DNA of 15,971 nt, taken from assembly GCA_035761045.1 (NCBI GenBank), contig DASTRU010000059.1, positions 1 to 15,971 on the forward strand, written 5' to 3'. Shown piece after piece: positions 5,972-13,423 of the stretch. The first letter of the stretch is position 1. Every line of letters starts with the position of its first letter. The notes beneath the pieces are model-generated. The model ran no database searches. It was not told where the DNA came from and saw only the letters and a list, made by a program, of their open reading frames with translations. This stretch comes from DASTRU01 sp035761045 (GTDB taxonomy: Bacteria > Pseudomonadota > Gammaproteobacteria > Burkholderiales > Burkholderiaceae_E). A program made the translations under genes and the position numbers.

Positions 5972-6718
5972 TTAGACGCTCTCGGAAAGCTTGTCGGCGT
6001 GTTCTTGAGCGGTTTTGAAATCAAGCGCGCCGGAATAAATGGCGCGGCCGCAAATTACCGCCTCGATGCCTTCTTCCTCCACGCGGCATAGCGCCTCGAC
6101 ATCCGCGAGGTTTGATAACCCACCCGAGGCAAACACCGGGATCTTGAGCGCTTGGGCGAGTTTGACGGTGGCGTCGATGTTCACGCCGCTCAACATGCCA
6201 TCGCGGCCGATGTCGGTGTAGACCACGCCTTCGACGCCGTAGTCCTCGAATTTACGAGCGAGGTCCACGACTTCATGACCGGTGAGCTTGCTCCACCCGT
6301 CGGTGGCGACCTTGCCATCTTTCGCGTCAAGCCCAACGAATACATGGCCGACGAACGCGCCGCAGGCGTCGTGCAAGAAGCCCGGGTTCTTCACGGCGGC
6401 GGTGCCGATGATGACGTAGTCGATTCCATCGTCGAGATAGCGCTCGATGGTGTCGAGGTCGCGAATGCCGCCGCCGATTTGCACCGGAATGCGGCCGTCG
6501 ACGGCTTTCAAGATCGCCTTGACCGCGCTTTCGTTTTTAGGCCGGCCCGCGAATGCACCGTTTAAGTCCACTAGATGCAGGCGACGGGCGCCTTGCGCTA
6601 TCCAGTGTTCGGCCATGGCGGCGGGGTCTTGGGAGAACACAGTGGCACGGTCCATGTCGCCTTGTTCGAGGCGCACGCACTTGCCGTCCTTGAGATCGAT
6701 CGCGGGGATCAGCAGCAT
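5972..6718 (-). CDS. hisA: ProFAR isomerase HisA
   Basis: HisA isomerises ProFAR to PRFAR, the Amadori-type fourth step. The 248 residues form a (beta/alpha)8 barrel closely related to HisF. The catalytic acids are D8 (MLLIPAIDLKDGKCVRL) and D131 (FVGLDAKDG). The phosphate loops IGGGIRD and FASGGL are present, as is YTDIGRDGMLSG. The start at 6718 is the family start, but there is no Shine-Dalgarno sequence. The leader before it is a long pyrimidine tract instead. hisH lies 51 bases upstream; downstream is the terminator-like hairpin before hisF. Confidence 0.97.
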   Translation of the reverse strand: MLLIPAIDLKDGKCVRLEQGDMDRATVFSQDPAAMAEHWIAQGARRLHLVDLNGAFAGRPKNESAVKAILKAVDGRIPVQIGGGIRDLDTIERYLDDGIDYVIIGTAAVKNPGFLHDACGAFVGHVFVGLDAKDGKVATDGWSKLTGHEVVDLARKFEDYGVEGVVYTDIGRDGMLSGVNIDATVKLAQALKIPVFASGGLSNLADVEALCRVEEEGIEAVICGRAIYSGALDFKTAQEHADKLSESV

Positions 6719-6732
6719 GAAGGCTGGGGTAT

Positions 6733-6751
6733 GGAAGAAGAGGGAAGGAAA
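6733..6751 (-). other. Pyrimidine-only tract in the hisA leader
   Basis: In the 51-base hisH-hisA gap, 19 consecutive mRNA bases are C or U (TTTCCTTCCCTCTTCTTCC on the minus strand). No AGGAG-like sequence occurs before the hisA ATG. Such a tract could recruit ribosomal protein S1 in place of a Shine-Dalgarno sequence or, being C-containing, serve Rho. Both are inference. Confidence 0.4.
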
Positions 6752-6769
6752 TGGCGACGCTTGATTGTC

Positions 6770-7429
6770 TTAGGGCGCCCAGGTCACGAAGTTACGGTAC
6801 AACCGCAGACCCGCCGAGGCCGACTTTTCAGGGTGAAATTGAGTGGCAAAAATGTTAGCCCGGGCAATCGCACAGGTAAAGGGGGCCGAATCCGAACGGC
6901 CATAAAGCGTGGTGCCTGCCACATCATTGTCATGCAGGAGTTGTGCGTAATAACTGTGCACGAAATAGAACATCGCACCATCATCGATACCGTGCCACAT
7001 GGCGTGCGTGCGTTGTCGCACATGGTTCCAGCCCATATGTGGCACCTTCAAGCGCCGGCCGTCGGGCAAACGCATGTCGTCATCGCGAAAGCGTATGCAT
7101 CGTCCGGGAATCAAGCCTAAGCCAGGCGTGGCGACATCGTCGCGAGATTCTTCGGAGCTATCGAGCAACATTTGTTCGCCAATGCATACGCCAAACATTG
7201 GCTTGGACTCGGCGCTACGCAACACGGCGTCGAGCAAGCCCGATTCGCGCAGCGTGCGCATGCAGTCGGGCATCGCGCCTTGACCAGGCAGCACGACGCG
7301 GTCGGCGCTGAGTACACGGGCCGCGTCGGCGGTGACTTCCACATCGGCCTCGGGCGCGGCGGCGCGTAGCGCTTGATACACGCTACGCAAATTGCCCATG
7401 CCGTAATCAACGATTGCAACGCGACTCAT
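6770..7429 (-). CDS. hisH: Imidazole glycerol phosphate synthase glutamine amidotransferase subunit HisH
   Basis: HisH hydrolyses glutamine and passes ammonia through the HisF barrel. The 219 residues have the class I amidotransferase triad: C82 in GVCIGEQ, H199 and E201 in FHPEKS. The N-terminus VAIVDYGMGNLRS is typical. The oxyanion-strand segment reads LPGQGAMPDCM where many HisH proteins have PGVGAF; I recall the GQGAM form from betaproteobacteria. The ATG at 7429 lies 8 bases after the hisB stop with AAGAG upstream. In some Burkholderia a marC-like gene sits between hisB and hisH; here there is none. Confidence 0.97.
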   Translation of the reverse strand: MSRVAIVDYGMGNLRSVYQALRAAAPEADVEVTADAARVLSADRVVLPGQGAMPDCMRTLRESGLLDAVLRSAESKPMFGVCIGEQMLLDSSEESRDDVATPGLGLIPGRCIRFRDDDMRLPDGRRLKVPHMGWNHVRQRTHAMWHGIDDGAMFYFVHSYYAQLLHDNDVAGTTLYGRSDSAPFTCAIARANIFATQFHPEKSASAGLRLYRNFVTWAP

Positions 7430-7437
7430 GAGGACTC

Positions 7438-8028
7438 TTAAAGCGAACCTTTGGTGCTGGGGATCATGCCGGCGGCGCGAGGATCGACTTCCAGTGCCAT
7501 GCGCAACGCACGCGCGAAGGCCTTGAAAATGGTTTCACACTGATGATGCGCGTTCTCGCCGCGCAGATTGTCCACGTGCAACGTAACTAATGCGTGGTTC
7601 ACGAAGCCTTGGAAAAACTCATGCGCGAGATCGACATCGAAGCCGCCGATCATGCCGCGCGTGAACTTTACATGCCATTCAAGCCCAGGCCGCCCCGAAA
7701 AATCGACGACGACGCGTGATAAGGCTTCATCGAGCGGCACATACGCATGCCCGTATCGACGCACGCCGGTTTTATCGCCCACGGCTTTCGCGAACGCTTG
7801 GCCCAAGGTGATGCCGACGTCCTCCACGGTGTGATGACCATCGATATGCAAGTCGCCATCGGCTTGCACGACGAGATCGATCAATCCGTGACGCGCGAGC
7901 TGGTCGAGCATGTGGTCGAAGAAGCCGATGCCGGTGGCGAGCTGCGACTCTCCGGTGCCATCGAGATTGATCGCGACGCGGATCTTCGTTTCCTTGGTGT
8001 TGCGAATGACTTCGGCGGTGCGGGCCAT
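7438..8028 (-). CDS. hisB: Imidazoleglycerol-phosphate dehydratase HisB (monofunctional)
   Basis: HisB dehydrates imidazole glycerol phosphate to imidazole acetol phosphate. The protein is the dehydratase only, with no N-terminal phosphatase domain, so histidinol-phosphate phosphatase must be encoded elsewhere. Metal-binding motifs are GIGFFDHMLDQLARHG, DGHHTVEDVGI and HHQCETIFKA. I chose the ATG at 8028 (196 residues, MARTAEVIRNTKE), which fits the usual length of about 195. A GTG at 8046 would add 6 residues and would share one base with the hisC stop (TAGTG). That coupling is attractive, so the start is not settled. Neither start has a clear ribosome-binding site. Confidence 0.95.
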   Translation of the reverse strand: MARTAEVIRNTKETKIRVAINLDGTGESQLATGIGFFDHMLDQLARHGLIDLVVQADGDLHIDGHHTVEDVGITLGQAFAKAVGDKTGVRRYGHAYVPLDEALSRVVVDFSGRPGLEWHVKFTRGMIGGFDVDLAHEFFQGFVNHALVTLHVDNLRGENAHHQCETIFKAFARALRMALEVDPRAAGMIPSTKGSL

Positions 8029-8045
8029 AACCGGATATGAGTTCA

Positions 8046-9131
8046 CTAAACAAGAGACGCGCGCAACGCGTCGAGAAAGAGGGTGTTTTCCTCGGGCGTG
8101 GATACCGTGACGCGCAAACAGTCCGCGAGTAACGGGTGCATTTTGCCGAGGAATTTGACGAGGACTTTACGCGATTTGAGTCGCTCGAAGACTGCTTGCG
8201 CGTTTTCGACGCGAAACAGTAGAAAGTTCGCGGCCGAAGGCCATACTGTCACCCCGGGCAAGGCGGCGAGCGATTCATGCAACCGCGCGCGTTCCCGCTT
8301 GAGCCGTTCTGCTTGCTCGTCGAGTATCCAAATATGTTCGAGGGCGAACATGGCATAGGTTTGCGTTAGCACGTTCACGTTATAGGGCGGCCGTGCCTTA
8401 TCGAATTCGCGCATCCATTCGGGATGGCCCGCCATGTAACCCAGCCGAATTCCCGCCAAGCCCGACTTGCTTAAGGTGCGCATCACGACGAGATTGGGGA
8501 ACTCGCTTAGTCGCGGCATGAAGCTTGATTCGGCGAAGGCAAAGTACGCCTCGTCCACCACCACTAGCCCTGGCGCTTCGCGCAACACTGCTTCTATCGT
8601 GGCGACGGGAAATAAGTTGCCGGTCGGGTTGTTGGGATAGCTCAACCACACTACCGCCGGGCGATGGGCACGAATCGCGGTCACCATCATGTCGACATCG
8701 ATGTTGAAGTCGTGATCGAGATTTAACGCGACAAACTTAGTTCCCGCGAGCCGCGCGCTTAAGTCGTACATCACGAACGACGGCCACGGCGAAAGGATCT
8801 TGGCGCCGGGACGCGCGCAGGCCACGCTAATGATGTCGATGAGTTCGTCGCTGCCGTTGCCGAGCATGATCTCGGCGCCTTCGGGTATTTGCATGACCTG
8901 CCGCAGCTTGTCGCGCAAGGCGTCGGCCGACGGCGGCGGGTAACGATTGGCGAGCGTGTCGGCCAACCGTTGTGCGAGCTCGCCGCGCATGCGCGCGGGC
9001 AATTGATACGGATTTTCCATCGCGTCGAGCTTGATGAAGCCCGATGCATCCGCGACGTGATAGGCCGCGAGTTCAAGCACTTCGGGACGAACGATATTCG
9101 ACGCGCGCGTGACCTTGGATAAGTGATTCAT
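8046..9131 (-). CDS. hisC: Histidinol-phosphate aminotransferase HisC
   Basis: HisC is a PLP enzyme that moves the amino group of glutamate to imidazole acetol phosphate. I chose the ATG at 9131 (MNHLSKVTRASNIVRPEV), giving 361 residues, the normal length. The frame stays open upstream to 9353, but those extra 74 residues overlap the end of hisD and have no family match. Visible aminotransferase residues are N167 in SYPNNPTGN, D193 in VVDEAY, the Schiff-base K222 in RTLSKSGLAG and R229 in GIRLGYM. An N-terminal ENPY motif is also typical. It starts 8 bases after the hisD stop. Confidence 0.96.
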   Translation of the reverse strand: MNHLSKVTRASNIVRPEVLELAAYHVADASGFIKLDAMENPYQLPARMRGELAQRLADTLANRYPPPSADALRDKLRQVMQIPEGAEIMLGNGSDELIDIISVACARPGAKILSPWPSFVMYDLSARLAGTKFVALNLDHDFNIDVDMMVTAIRAHRPAVVWLSYPNNPTGNLFPVATIEAVLREAPGLVVVDEAYFAFAESSFMPRLSEFPNLVVMRTLSKSGLAGIRLGYMAGHPEWMREFDKARPPYNVNVLTQTYAMFALEHIWILDEQAERLKRERARLHESLAALPGVTVWPSAANFLLFRVENAQAVFERLKSRKVLVKFLGKMHPLLADCLRVTVSTPEENTLFLDALRASLV

Positions 9132-9139
9132 GGCGCGCG

Positions 9140-10453
9140 TTACTTCGTTTGACCAAGCCGCAACTCGGCGGCGCGTGCATGCGCTTGCAAGCCTTCGCCA
9201 TGCGCTAGCGTGCTGGCGATGCGGCCCAAGGCTTGCGCGCCCGCATGCGAGACATCGATCAAGCTCGAACGCTTTTGAAAGTCGTACACGCCAAGCGGCG
9301 ATGAAAACCGCGCGGTGCCCGAGGTGGGCAGCACATGGTTGGGGCCCGCGCAATAGTCGCCCAAGCTTTCGCTCGTATACCGACCAAGGAAGATCGCACC
9401 CGCATGCTTGAGCTTAGGCAACAGCGCGTGCGGATCGGCGACCGACACCTCTAAGTGTTCGGGCGCGATGCGATTGGAGATGTCGCATGCGTGTTGGAGA
9501 TCGCGCGTGAGGACGAGCGCGCCGCGATGCTTGAGCGAGCTTTCAATGATCTCGCGCCGCTCCATCGTTGGCAGCAGGCGTTCGATGCTCGCTTGCACGC
9601 GATCGAGGAAGACCGCGTCGGGCGACAGCAAGATGGATTGCGCGAGTTCGTCGTGCTCGGCTTGCGAGAACAAGTCCATCGCGATCCAGTCGGGATCGGT
9701 ATGGCCGTCGCAGATCACGAGAATCTCGCTTGGGCCAGCGATCATGTCGATGCCGCAGACGCCGAACACGCGTCGCTTCGCCGCCGCGACATAGGCATTG
9801 CCCGGGCCGACGATCTTGTCGACGGCGGGAATGGTGGACGTGCCATACGCCAACGCGCCCACCGCTTGCGCGCCACCGACGGTGAAGACGCGGTCCACGT
9901 TCGCGATGCAAGCGGCTGCCAAGACGAGATCGTTCCTCACGCCATTGGGCGTGGGCACCACCATCACGACTTCGCCGACGCCGGCCACCTTCGCAGGCAC
10001 GGCGTTCATAAGCACCGAGCTTGGGTACGCCGCCTTGCCGCCTGGCACGTACAAGCCCACGCGATCAAGCGGCGTGACTTGTTGGCCGAGCATCGTGCCG
10101 TCGGCTTCGGTGTATCGAAAACCAGCGCTGCCGATCTCGCGAAGCTGTACCTCGTGGTATGCGCGCACGCGACGAGCAGCGGCTTCGAGCGCGTCGCGGC
10201 GTTCGGTGGGAATGGCGTGCAACGCGTGTTCGAGCACGTCGCGCGTGAGTTCGAGCGCGGCGACCGATGGTGCCTCGACGTGATCGAAGCGCGCGGTGTA
10301 TTCGAGCACGGCGGCATCGCCCCTCTCGCGTACGTCGGTCAAGATCGCCGCGACGGAGCGATCGATGTGTTCATCGGTCGCGGCGTCGACCGCAAGCAGC
10401 CCTTTGAGCGCGGCGTCGAAATCGGCGGATGAGGCATCTAGGCGACGGATCAT
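9140..10453 (-). CDS. hisD: Histidinol dehydrogenase HisD
   Basis: HisD oxidises histidinol to histidine in two NAD-dependent steps and is a zinc enzyme. The 437 residues are full length. Visible motifs are VGLYVPGGKAAYPSS, VGPGNAYVAAAKR, DMIAGPSE, and SQAEHDELAQ (Q264, H267). The catalytic pair E332-H333 lies in RIAPEHLEV, followed by GDYCAGPNHVLPTSGTAR with D366, and H425 lies near the C-terminus. The start at 10453 overlaps the hisG stop as ATGA and has GGGAG 8 bases upstream. A long open frame on the opposite strand (9455-10432) is a coding shadow. Confidence 0.98.
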   Translation of the reverse strand: MIRRLDASSADFDAALKGLLAVDAATDEHIDRSVAAILTDVRERGDAAVLEYTARFDHVEAPSVAALELTRDVLEHALHAIPTERRDALEAAARRVRAYHEVQLREIGSAGFRYTEADGTMLGQQVTPLDRVGLYVPGGKAAYPSSVLMNAVPAKVAGVGEVVMVVPTPNGVRNDLVLAAACIANVDRVFTVGGAQAVGALAYGTSTIPAVDKIVGPGNAYVAAAKRRVFGVCGIDMIAGPSEILVICDGHTDPDWIAMDLFSQAEHDELAQSILLSPDAVFLDRVQASIERLLPTMERREIIESSLKHRGALVLTRDLQHACDISNRIAPEHLEVSVADPHALLPKLKHAGAIFLGRYTSESLGDYCAGPNHVLPTSGTARFSSPLGVYDFQKRSSLIDVSHAGAQALGRIASTLAHGEGLQAHARAAELRLGQTK

Positions 10454-11124
10454 GCGGTTTCTCCCACGGCACTTTCAAACGCGTCGATCAACGGACGAAT
10501 GCGCGCGTGATCGAGCTTGAGCGCGGCTTGATTGACGATGAGGCGCGAGCTGATGTTCATGATCGTCTCGACCTCGACGAGATCGTTCGCCTTAAGCGTA
10601 TTGCCGCTCGACACCAAGTCGACGATGGCGTCGGCCATGCCCACGAGCGGCGCGAGCTCCATCGAGCCATACAGCTTGATGAGATCCACATGCACGCCCT
10701 TGGAGGCGAAATGTTCGCGCGCGGCATGCACATACTTCGTCGCGACGCGAATGCGCGCGCCTTGCCGTACGCGCCCCGCGTAATCAAAGCCGCGCGGCAC
10801 CGCCACGCTCATGCGGCATTTGGCGATTTGCAAATCAAGCGGTTGATACACGCCGCCTAAATCGCCAAATTGCGCGCGGTGTTCAAGCAAGGTGTCCTTA
10901 CCCGCCACGCCTAATTGCGCGCCGCCGTGTTGCACGTACGTCGGCACGTCGGACGCACGCACGATCACGATGCGTACGTCGGCGCGATTGGTGCCCAAGA
11001 TGAGCTTGCGCGACGCTTCGCCGTCATCGGTGACCTCGATGCCCGCGGCGCGTAGCAAGGGCAAGGTCTCGTCGAGGATTCGACCTTTCGATAGCGCGAT
11101 GGTGAGCATGCGCGTCGTACTCAT
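10450..11124 (-). CDS. hisG: ATP phosphoribosyltransferase catalytic subunit HisG, short form
   Basis: HisG joins ATP and PRPP, the first and controlled step of histidine synthesis. The 224 residues cover only the two catalytic lobes: ALSKGRILDETLPLL at the N-terminus, GVAGKDTLLE, and the PRPP loop DAIVDLVSSGNTLKANDL. The C-terminal ACT-like regulatory domain of long HisG (about 300 residues) is absent. In organisms with short HisG, activity and histidine feedback depend on HisZ, a HisRS paralogue; hisZ is not in this window. The start overlaps the murA stop as ATGA, so the his genes are read from the same message as murA. I see no leader peptide with a run of His codons. Confidence 0.97.
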   Translation of the reverse strand: MSTTRMLTIALSKGRILDETLPLLRAAGIEVTDDGEASRKLILGTNRADVRIVIVRASDVPTYVQHGGAQLGVAGKDTLLEHRAQFGDLGGVYQPLDLQIAKCRMSVAVPRGFDYAGRVRQGARIRVATKYVHAAREHFASKGVHVDLIKLYGSMELAPLVGMADAIVDLVSSGNTLKANDLVEVETIMNISSRLIVNQAALKLDHARIRPLIDAFESAVGETA

Positions 11125-12386
11125 TTCACGCGCTCGATATCGGCGCCTAACGCGGCGAGTTTGCGTTCCATGTGGTCGTAACCGCGATCCAAGTGATAAA
11201 TACGGTTGACCAAGGTTTCGCCCTCGGCCATGAGGCCCGCGATCACGAGCGACGCCGAGGCGCGCAAATCGGTCGCCATGACGGCCGCGCCCGACAACTT
11301 GGGCACGCCGCGTACGACGGCGGTGTCGCCTTCGATCGCGATGTCCGCGCCCAAGCGCGCGAGTTCAGGCACGTGCATGTAGCGGTTTTCAAAAATCGTT
11401 TCGGTGATAACGGCCGCGCCTTCGGCCGTGGCGTTGATGGCCATGAACTGCGCTTGCATGTCGGTGGGAAATGCGGGGTAGGGTGCCGTGCGCAAGCCGA
11501 CCGATTTCAAGCGGCCTTCGCTGCGCACGCGAATCCAATCGCCGTTGTGTTCGATGGTCGCGCCGGCCTCGCGAAGCTTGTCGATGACGGCATCGAGCGT
11601 GTGCGGTGCCGCGTCGCGCAGCAATACGTCGCGTCCAGGCACGGTTCCGCAGGCGGCGGCCGCGCACAAGAAGGTACCGGTTTCGATGCGGTCGGCGATC
11701 ACGCGATGGGTGGCGCCATGAAGCTTTTCAACGCCTTCGATCACGATGCGGTCAGTGCCCGCGCCGCTAATGCGCGCGCCCATCGCGATTAAGCATTCGG
11801 CCAGATCGACCACCTCGGGTTCGCGCGCGGCGTTTTCAATCACCGTTTGGCCATCCGCCAGCACGGCGGCCATCATGATGTTTTCGGTGCCGGTCACGGT
11901 CACCATGTCGGTGACGATGCGCGTGCCTTTCAAGCGTCCGGCCTTGGCCACCATATAGCCATGATCGATGCCGATTTCGGCGCCCAGCTTTTGCAAGCCT
12001 TTGATGTGTTGATCGACGGGACGCGCGCCGATCGCGCAACCGCCTGGCAACGAAACCCGCGCCACGCCAAAGCGCGCGACAAGCGGCCCAAGCACCAACA
12101 CCGACGCACGCATGGTGCGCACGATGTCGTAGGGCGCTTCTTCGCTTAAAAGCGTGGGCGTGCGCAAGGTCAATCGACCACCGAGCTCGCCTTCGATCTC
12201 GACGCCATGTTGGCGCAAGAGCTTGAGCATCGACGCGATGTCTTGCAGCGCCGGCACGTTGTCGAGCACCAGTGGTTCGTTGGTCAGCAACGCCGCGCAC
12301 AGAATCGGCAGCGCCGCGTTCTTCGCGCCGGAAATCGAAATCTCGCCGCCCAGACGGCGTCCGCCGCGAATCAATAACTTGTCCAT
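11121..12386 (-). CDS. murA: UDP-N-acetylglucosamine 1-carboxyvinyltransferase MurA
   Basis: MurA transfers enolpyruvate from PEP to UDP-GlcNAc, the first committed step of peptidoglycan synthesis, in the cytoplasm. The 421 residues match the family length. Visible residues are K22-N23 in SGAKNAALP and the PEP-binding, fosfomycin-target cysteine C117 in LPGGCAIGARPVDQH. VTVTGTENIMMAA and the catalytic Asp in YPAFPTDMQAQ follow. Since the Cys is present and not Asp, intrinsic fosfomycin resistance by that route is not expected. The ATG at 12386 lies 4 bases after the bolA-family gene; no strong ribosome-binding site is visible. An ibaG-murA pair is also found in E. coli. Confidence 0.98.
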   Translation of the reverse strand: MDKLLIRGGRRLGGEISISGAKNAALPILCAALLTNEPLVLDNVPALQDIASMLKLLRQHGVEIEGELGGRLTLRTPTLLSEEAPYDIVRTMRASVLVLGPLVARFGVARVSLPGGCAIGARPVDQHIKGLQKLGAEIGIDHGYMVAKAGRLKGTRIVTDMVTVTGTENIMMAAVLADGQTVIENAAREPEVVDLAECLIAMGARISGAGTDRIVIEGVEKLHGATHRVIADRIETGTFLCAAAACGTVPGRDVLLRDAAPHTLDAVIDKLREAGATIEHNGDWIRVRSEGRLKSVGLRTAPYPAFPTDMQAQFMAINATAEGAAVITETIFENRYMHVPELARLGADIAIEGDTAVVRGVPKLSGAAVMATDLRASASLVIAGLMAEGETLVNRIYHLDRGYDHMERKLAALGADIERVK

Positions 12387-12390
12387 GCGT

Positions 12391-12642
12391 TTAGCGTTGT
12401 GATGAGAGTTGTTGGTATTCGCTAGGCGTCATCGTTTTAAACGACAGCGCGTGAATCGCCTCGCGCATATGCTCGCCAAGCGCGGCGTACACCATCTGAT
12501 GTCGTTGCACGCGCGACTTGCCCTCGAAGCGCGCCGATACGATGGTCGCGTCGAAATGCTGACCATCGTCGCCGCGCACATCGAGATGCGTGCATTCGAT
12601 CGCCGCGCTAATCAAATCGCGAATGAATTCTTTCGTCACCAT
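12391..12642 (-). CDS. ibaG: BolA-family protein, IbaG type
   Basis: This 83-residue protein starts at the ATG at 12642 (MVTKEFIRDLISAAI), one base after the permease stop. The longer in-frame form reads into permease DNA and is rejected. It has the BolA/IbaG core: DVRGDDGQHFDATIVSARFE, then RVQRHQMVYAALGEHM, then IHALSFKTMTPSEY. BolA proteins bind [2Fe-2S] clusters together with monothiol glutaredoxins, and IbaG of E. coli is linked to acid stress. Its place between the mla block and murA is the same as in E. coli, which supports IbaG over BolA proper. Confidence 0.92.
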   Translation of the reverse strand: MVTKEFIRDLISAAIECTHLDVRGDDGQHFDATIVSARFEGKSRVQRHQMVYAALGEHMREAIHALSFKTMTPSEYQQLSSQR

Positions 12643-12643
12643 G

Positions 12644-13423
12644 TCAATGCCTAAGTTTGTAGCCGCTTGCGAGCAGGCGCAGCGCGATGCCCGCGACGAT
12701 CGCGAACGCAAGCGCGACCACGCCTAATGAAATCCACGGCGACACATCGCTTTGCCCAAAGAAGCCGTAGCGAAAGCCGTCGATCATGTAGAAAAACGGG
12801 TTCACATGCGAAACGCGTTGCCAAAAGGCCGGCAGCGAGTGAATTGAATAAAACACGCCCGACAACATGGTGGCCGGCATGATCAAGAAATTTTGAAACG
12901 CGGCGAGTTGATCGAACTTCTCGGCCCAAATACCGGCGATAAGCCCAAGCGTGCCAAGGACGGCGCTGCCCAATAACGCGAACGCCAAAATCCATAAGGG
13001 ATACGCGAAGTGCATCTTGGCGAACCATGCCGTCACGATGAACACACCGGAGCCGACGGCTAATCCGCGCACGACCGAACCCAATACATACGCGCCGAAG
13101 AAGCTGACATGCGAAATCGGCGGCAACAATACGAAGACGATGTTGCCGGTGATCTTGCTTTGAATGAGCGACGAGCTGCTATTGGCGAATGCGTTTTGCA
13201 GCACGCTCATCATCACTAAGCCGGGAATTAAAAACGCGGTGTAACTCACGCCCGCATACACCTGCACATGCGCTTCGAGTACGTGCGCGAAGATCAGCAG
13301 GTACAACACGGCGGTCAAGATCGGCGCACCGATGGTTTGAAAACTGACCTTCCAAAAGCGCAGCAATTCCTTATGCAGCAGCGTGGCAAAGCCGGTGCCG
13401 GCGGCGTGAATGCGTGGATTCAT
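12644..13423 (-). CDS. ABC-2 type transporter permease (YadH-like)
   Basis: This is the membrane subunit of an ABC-2 exporter. The 259 residues contain about six hydrophobic segments after an N-terminal cytoplasmic stretch with LLHKELLRFWKVSFQTI. The family motif region NFLIMPATMLSGVFYSIHSLPAFWQRVSHVNPF is clearly visible near the C-terminal third, as is YGFFGQSDVSPW. It resembles E. coli YadH and related proteins. The start overlaps the stop of the ATPase gene as ATGA, so the two form one transporter. Substrate is unknown. The location next to mlaABC invites a lipid or envelope role, but that is only inference. Confidence 0.93.
   Translation of the reverse strand: MNPRIHAAGTGFATLLHKELLRFWKVSFQTIGAPILTAVLYLLIFAHVLEAHVQVYAGVSYTAFLIPGLVMMSVLQNAFANSSSSLIQSKITGNIVFVLLPPISHVSFFGAYVLGSVVRGLAVGSGVFIVTAWFAKMHFAYPLWILAFALLGSAVLGTLGLIAGIWAEKFDQLAAFQNFLIMPATMLSGVFYSIHSLPAFWQRVSHVNPFFYMIDGFRYGFFGQSDVSPWISLGVVALAFAIVAGIALRLLASGYKLRH

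Noticed and set aside
6575..7120. 181-codon plus-strand frame across hisA, its leader and hisH
   Set aside because: Most of it is antisense to two certain genes, and no start signal or family match supports it.
9132..9353. 74-residue N-terminal extension of hisC
   Set aside because: It would overlap the end of hisD out of frame and has a skewed Arg/Ala composition; the family start is at 9131.
9455..10432. 325-codon open frame on the plus strand opposite hisD
   Set aside because: It lies wholly inside hisD, is rich in His, Arg and Ala, and has no family features. Long antisense frames are expected opposite GC-rich genes.
11172..11792. 206-codon open frame on the plus strand opposite murA
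   Set aside because: It is a coding shadow of murA with no recognisable motif.
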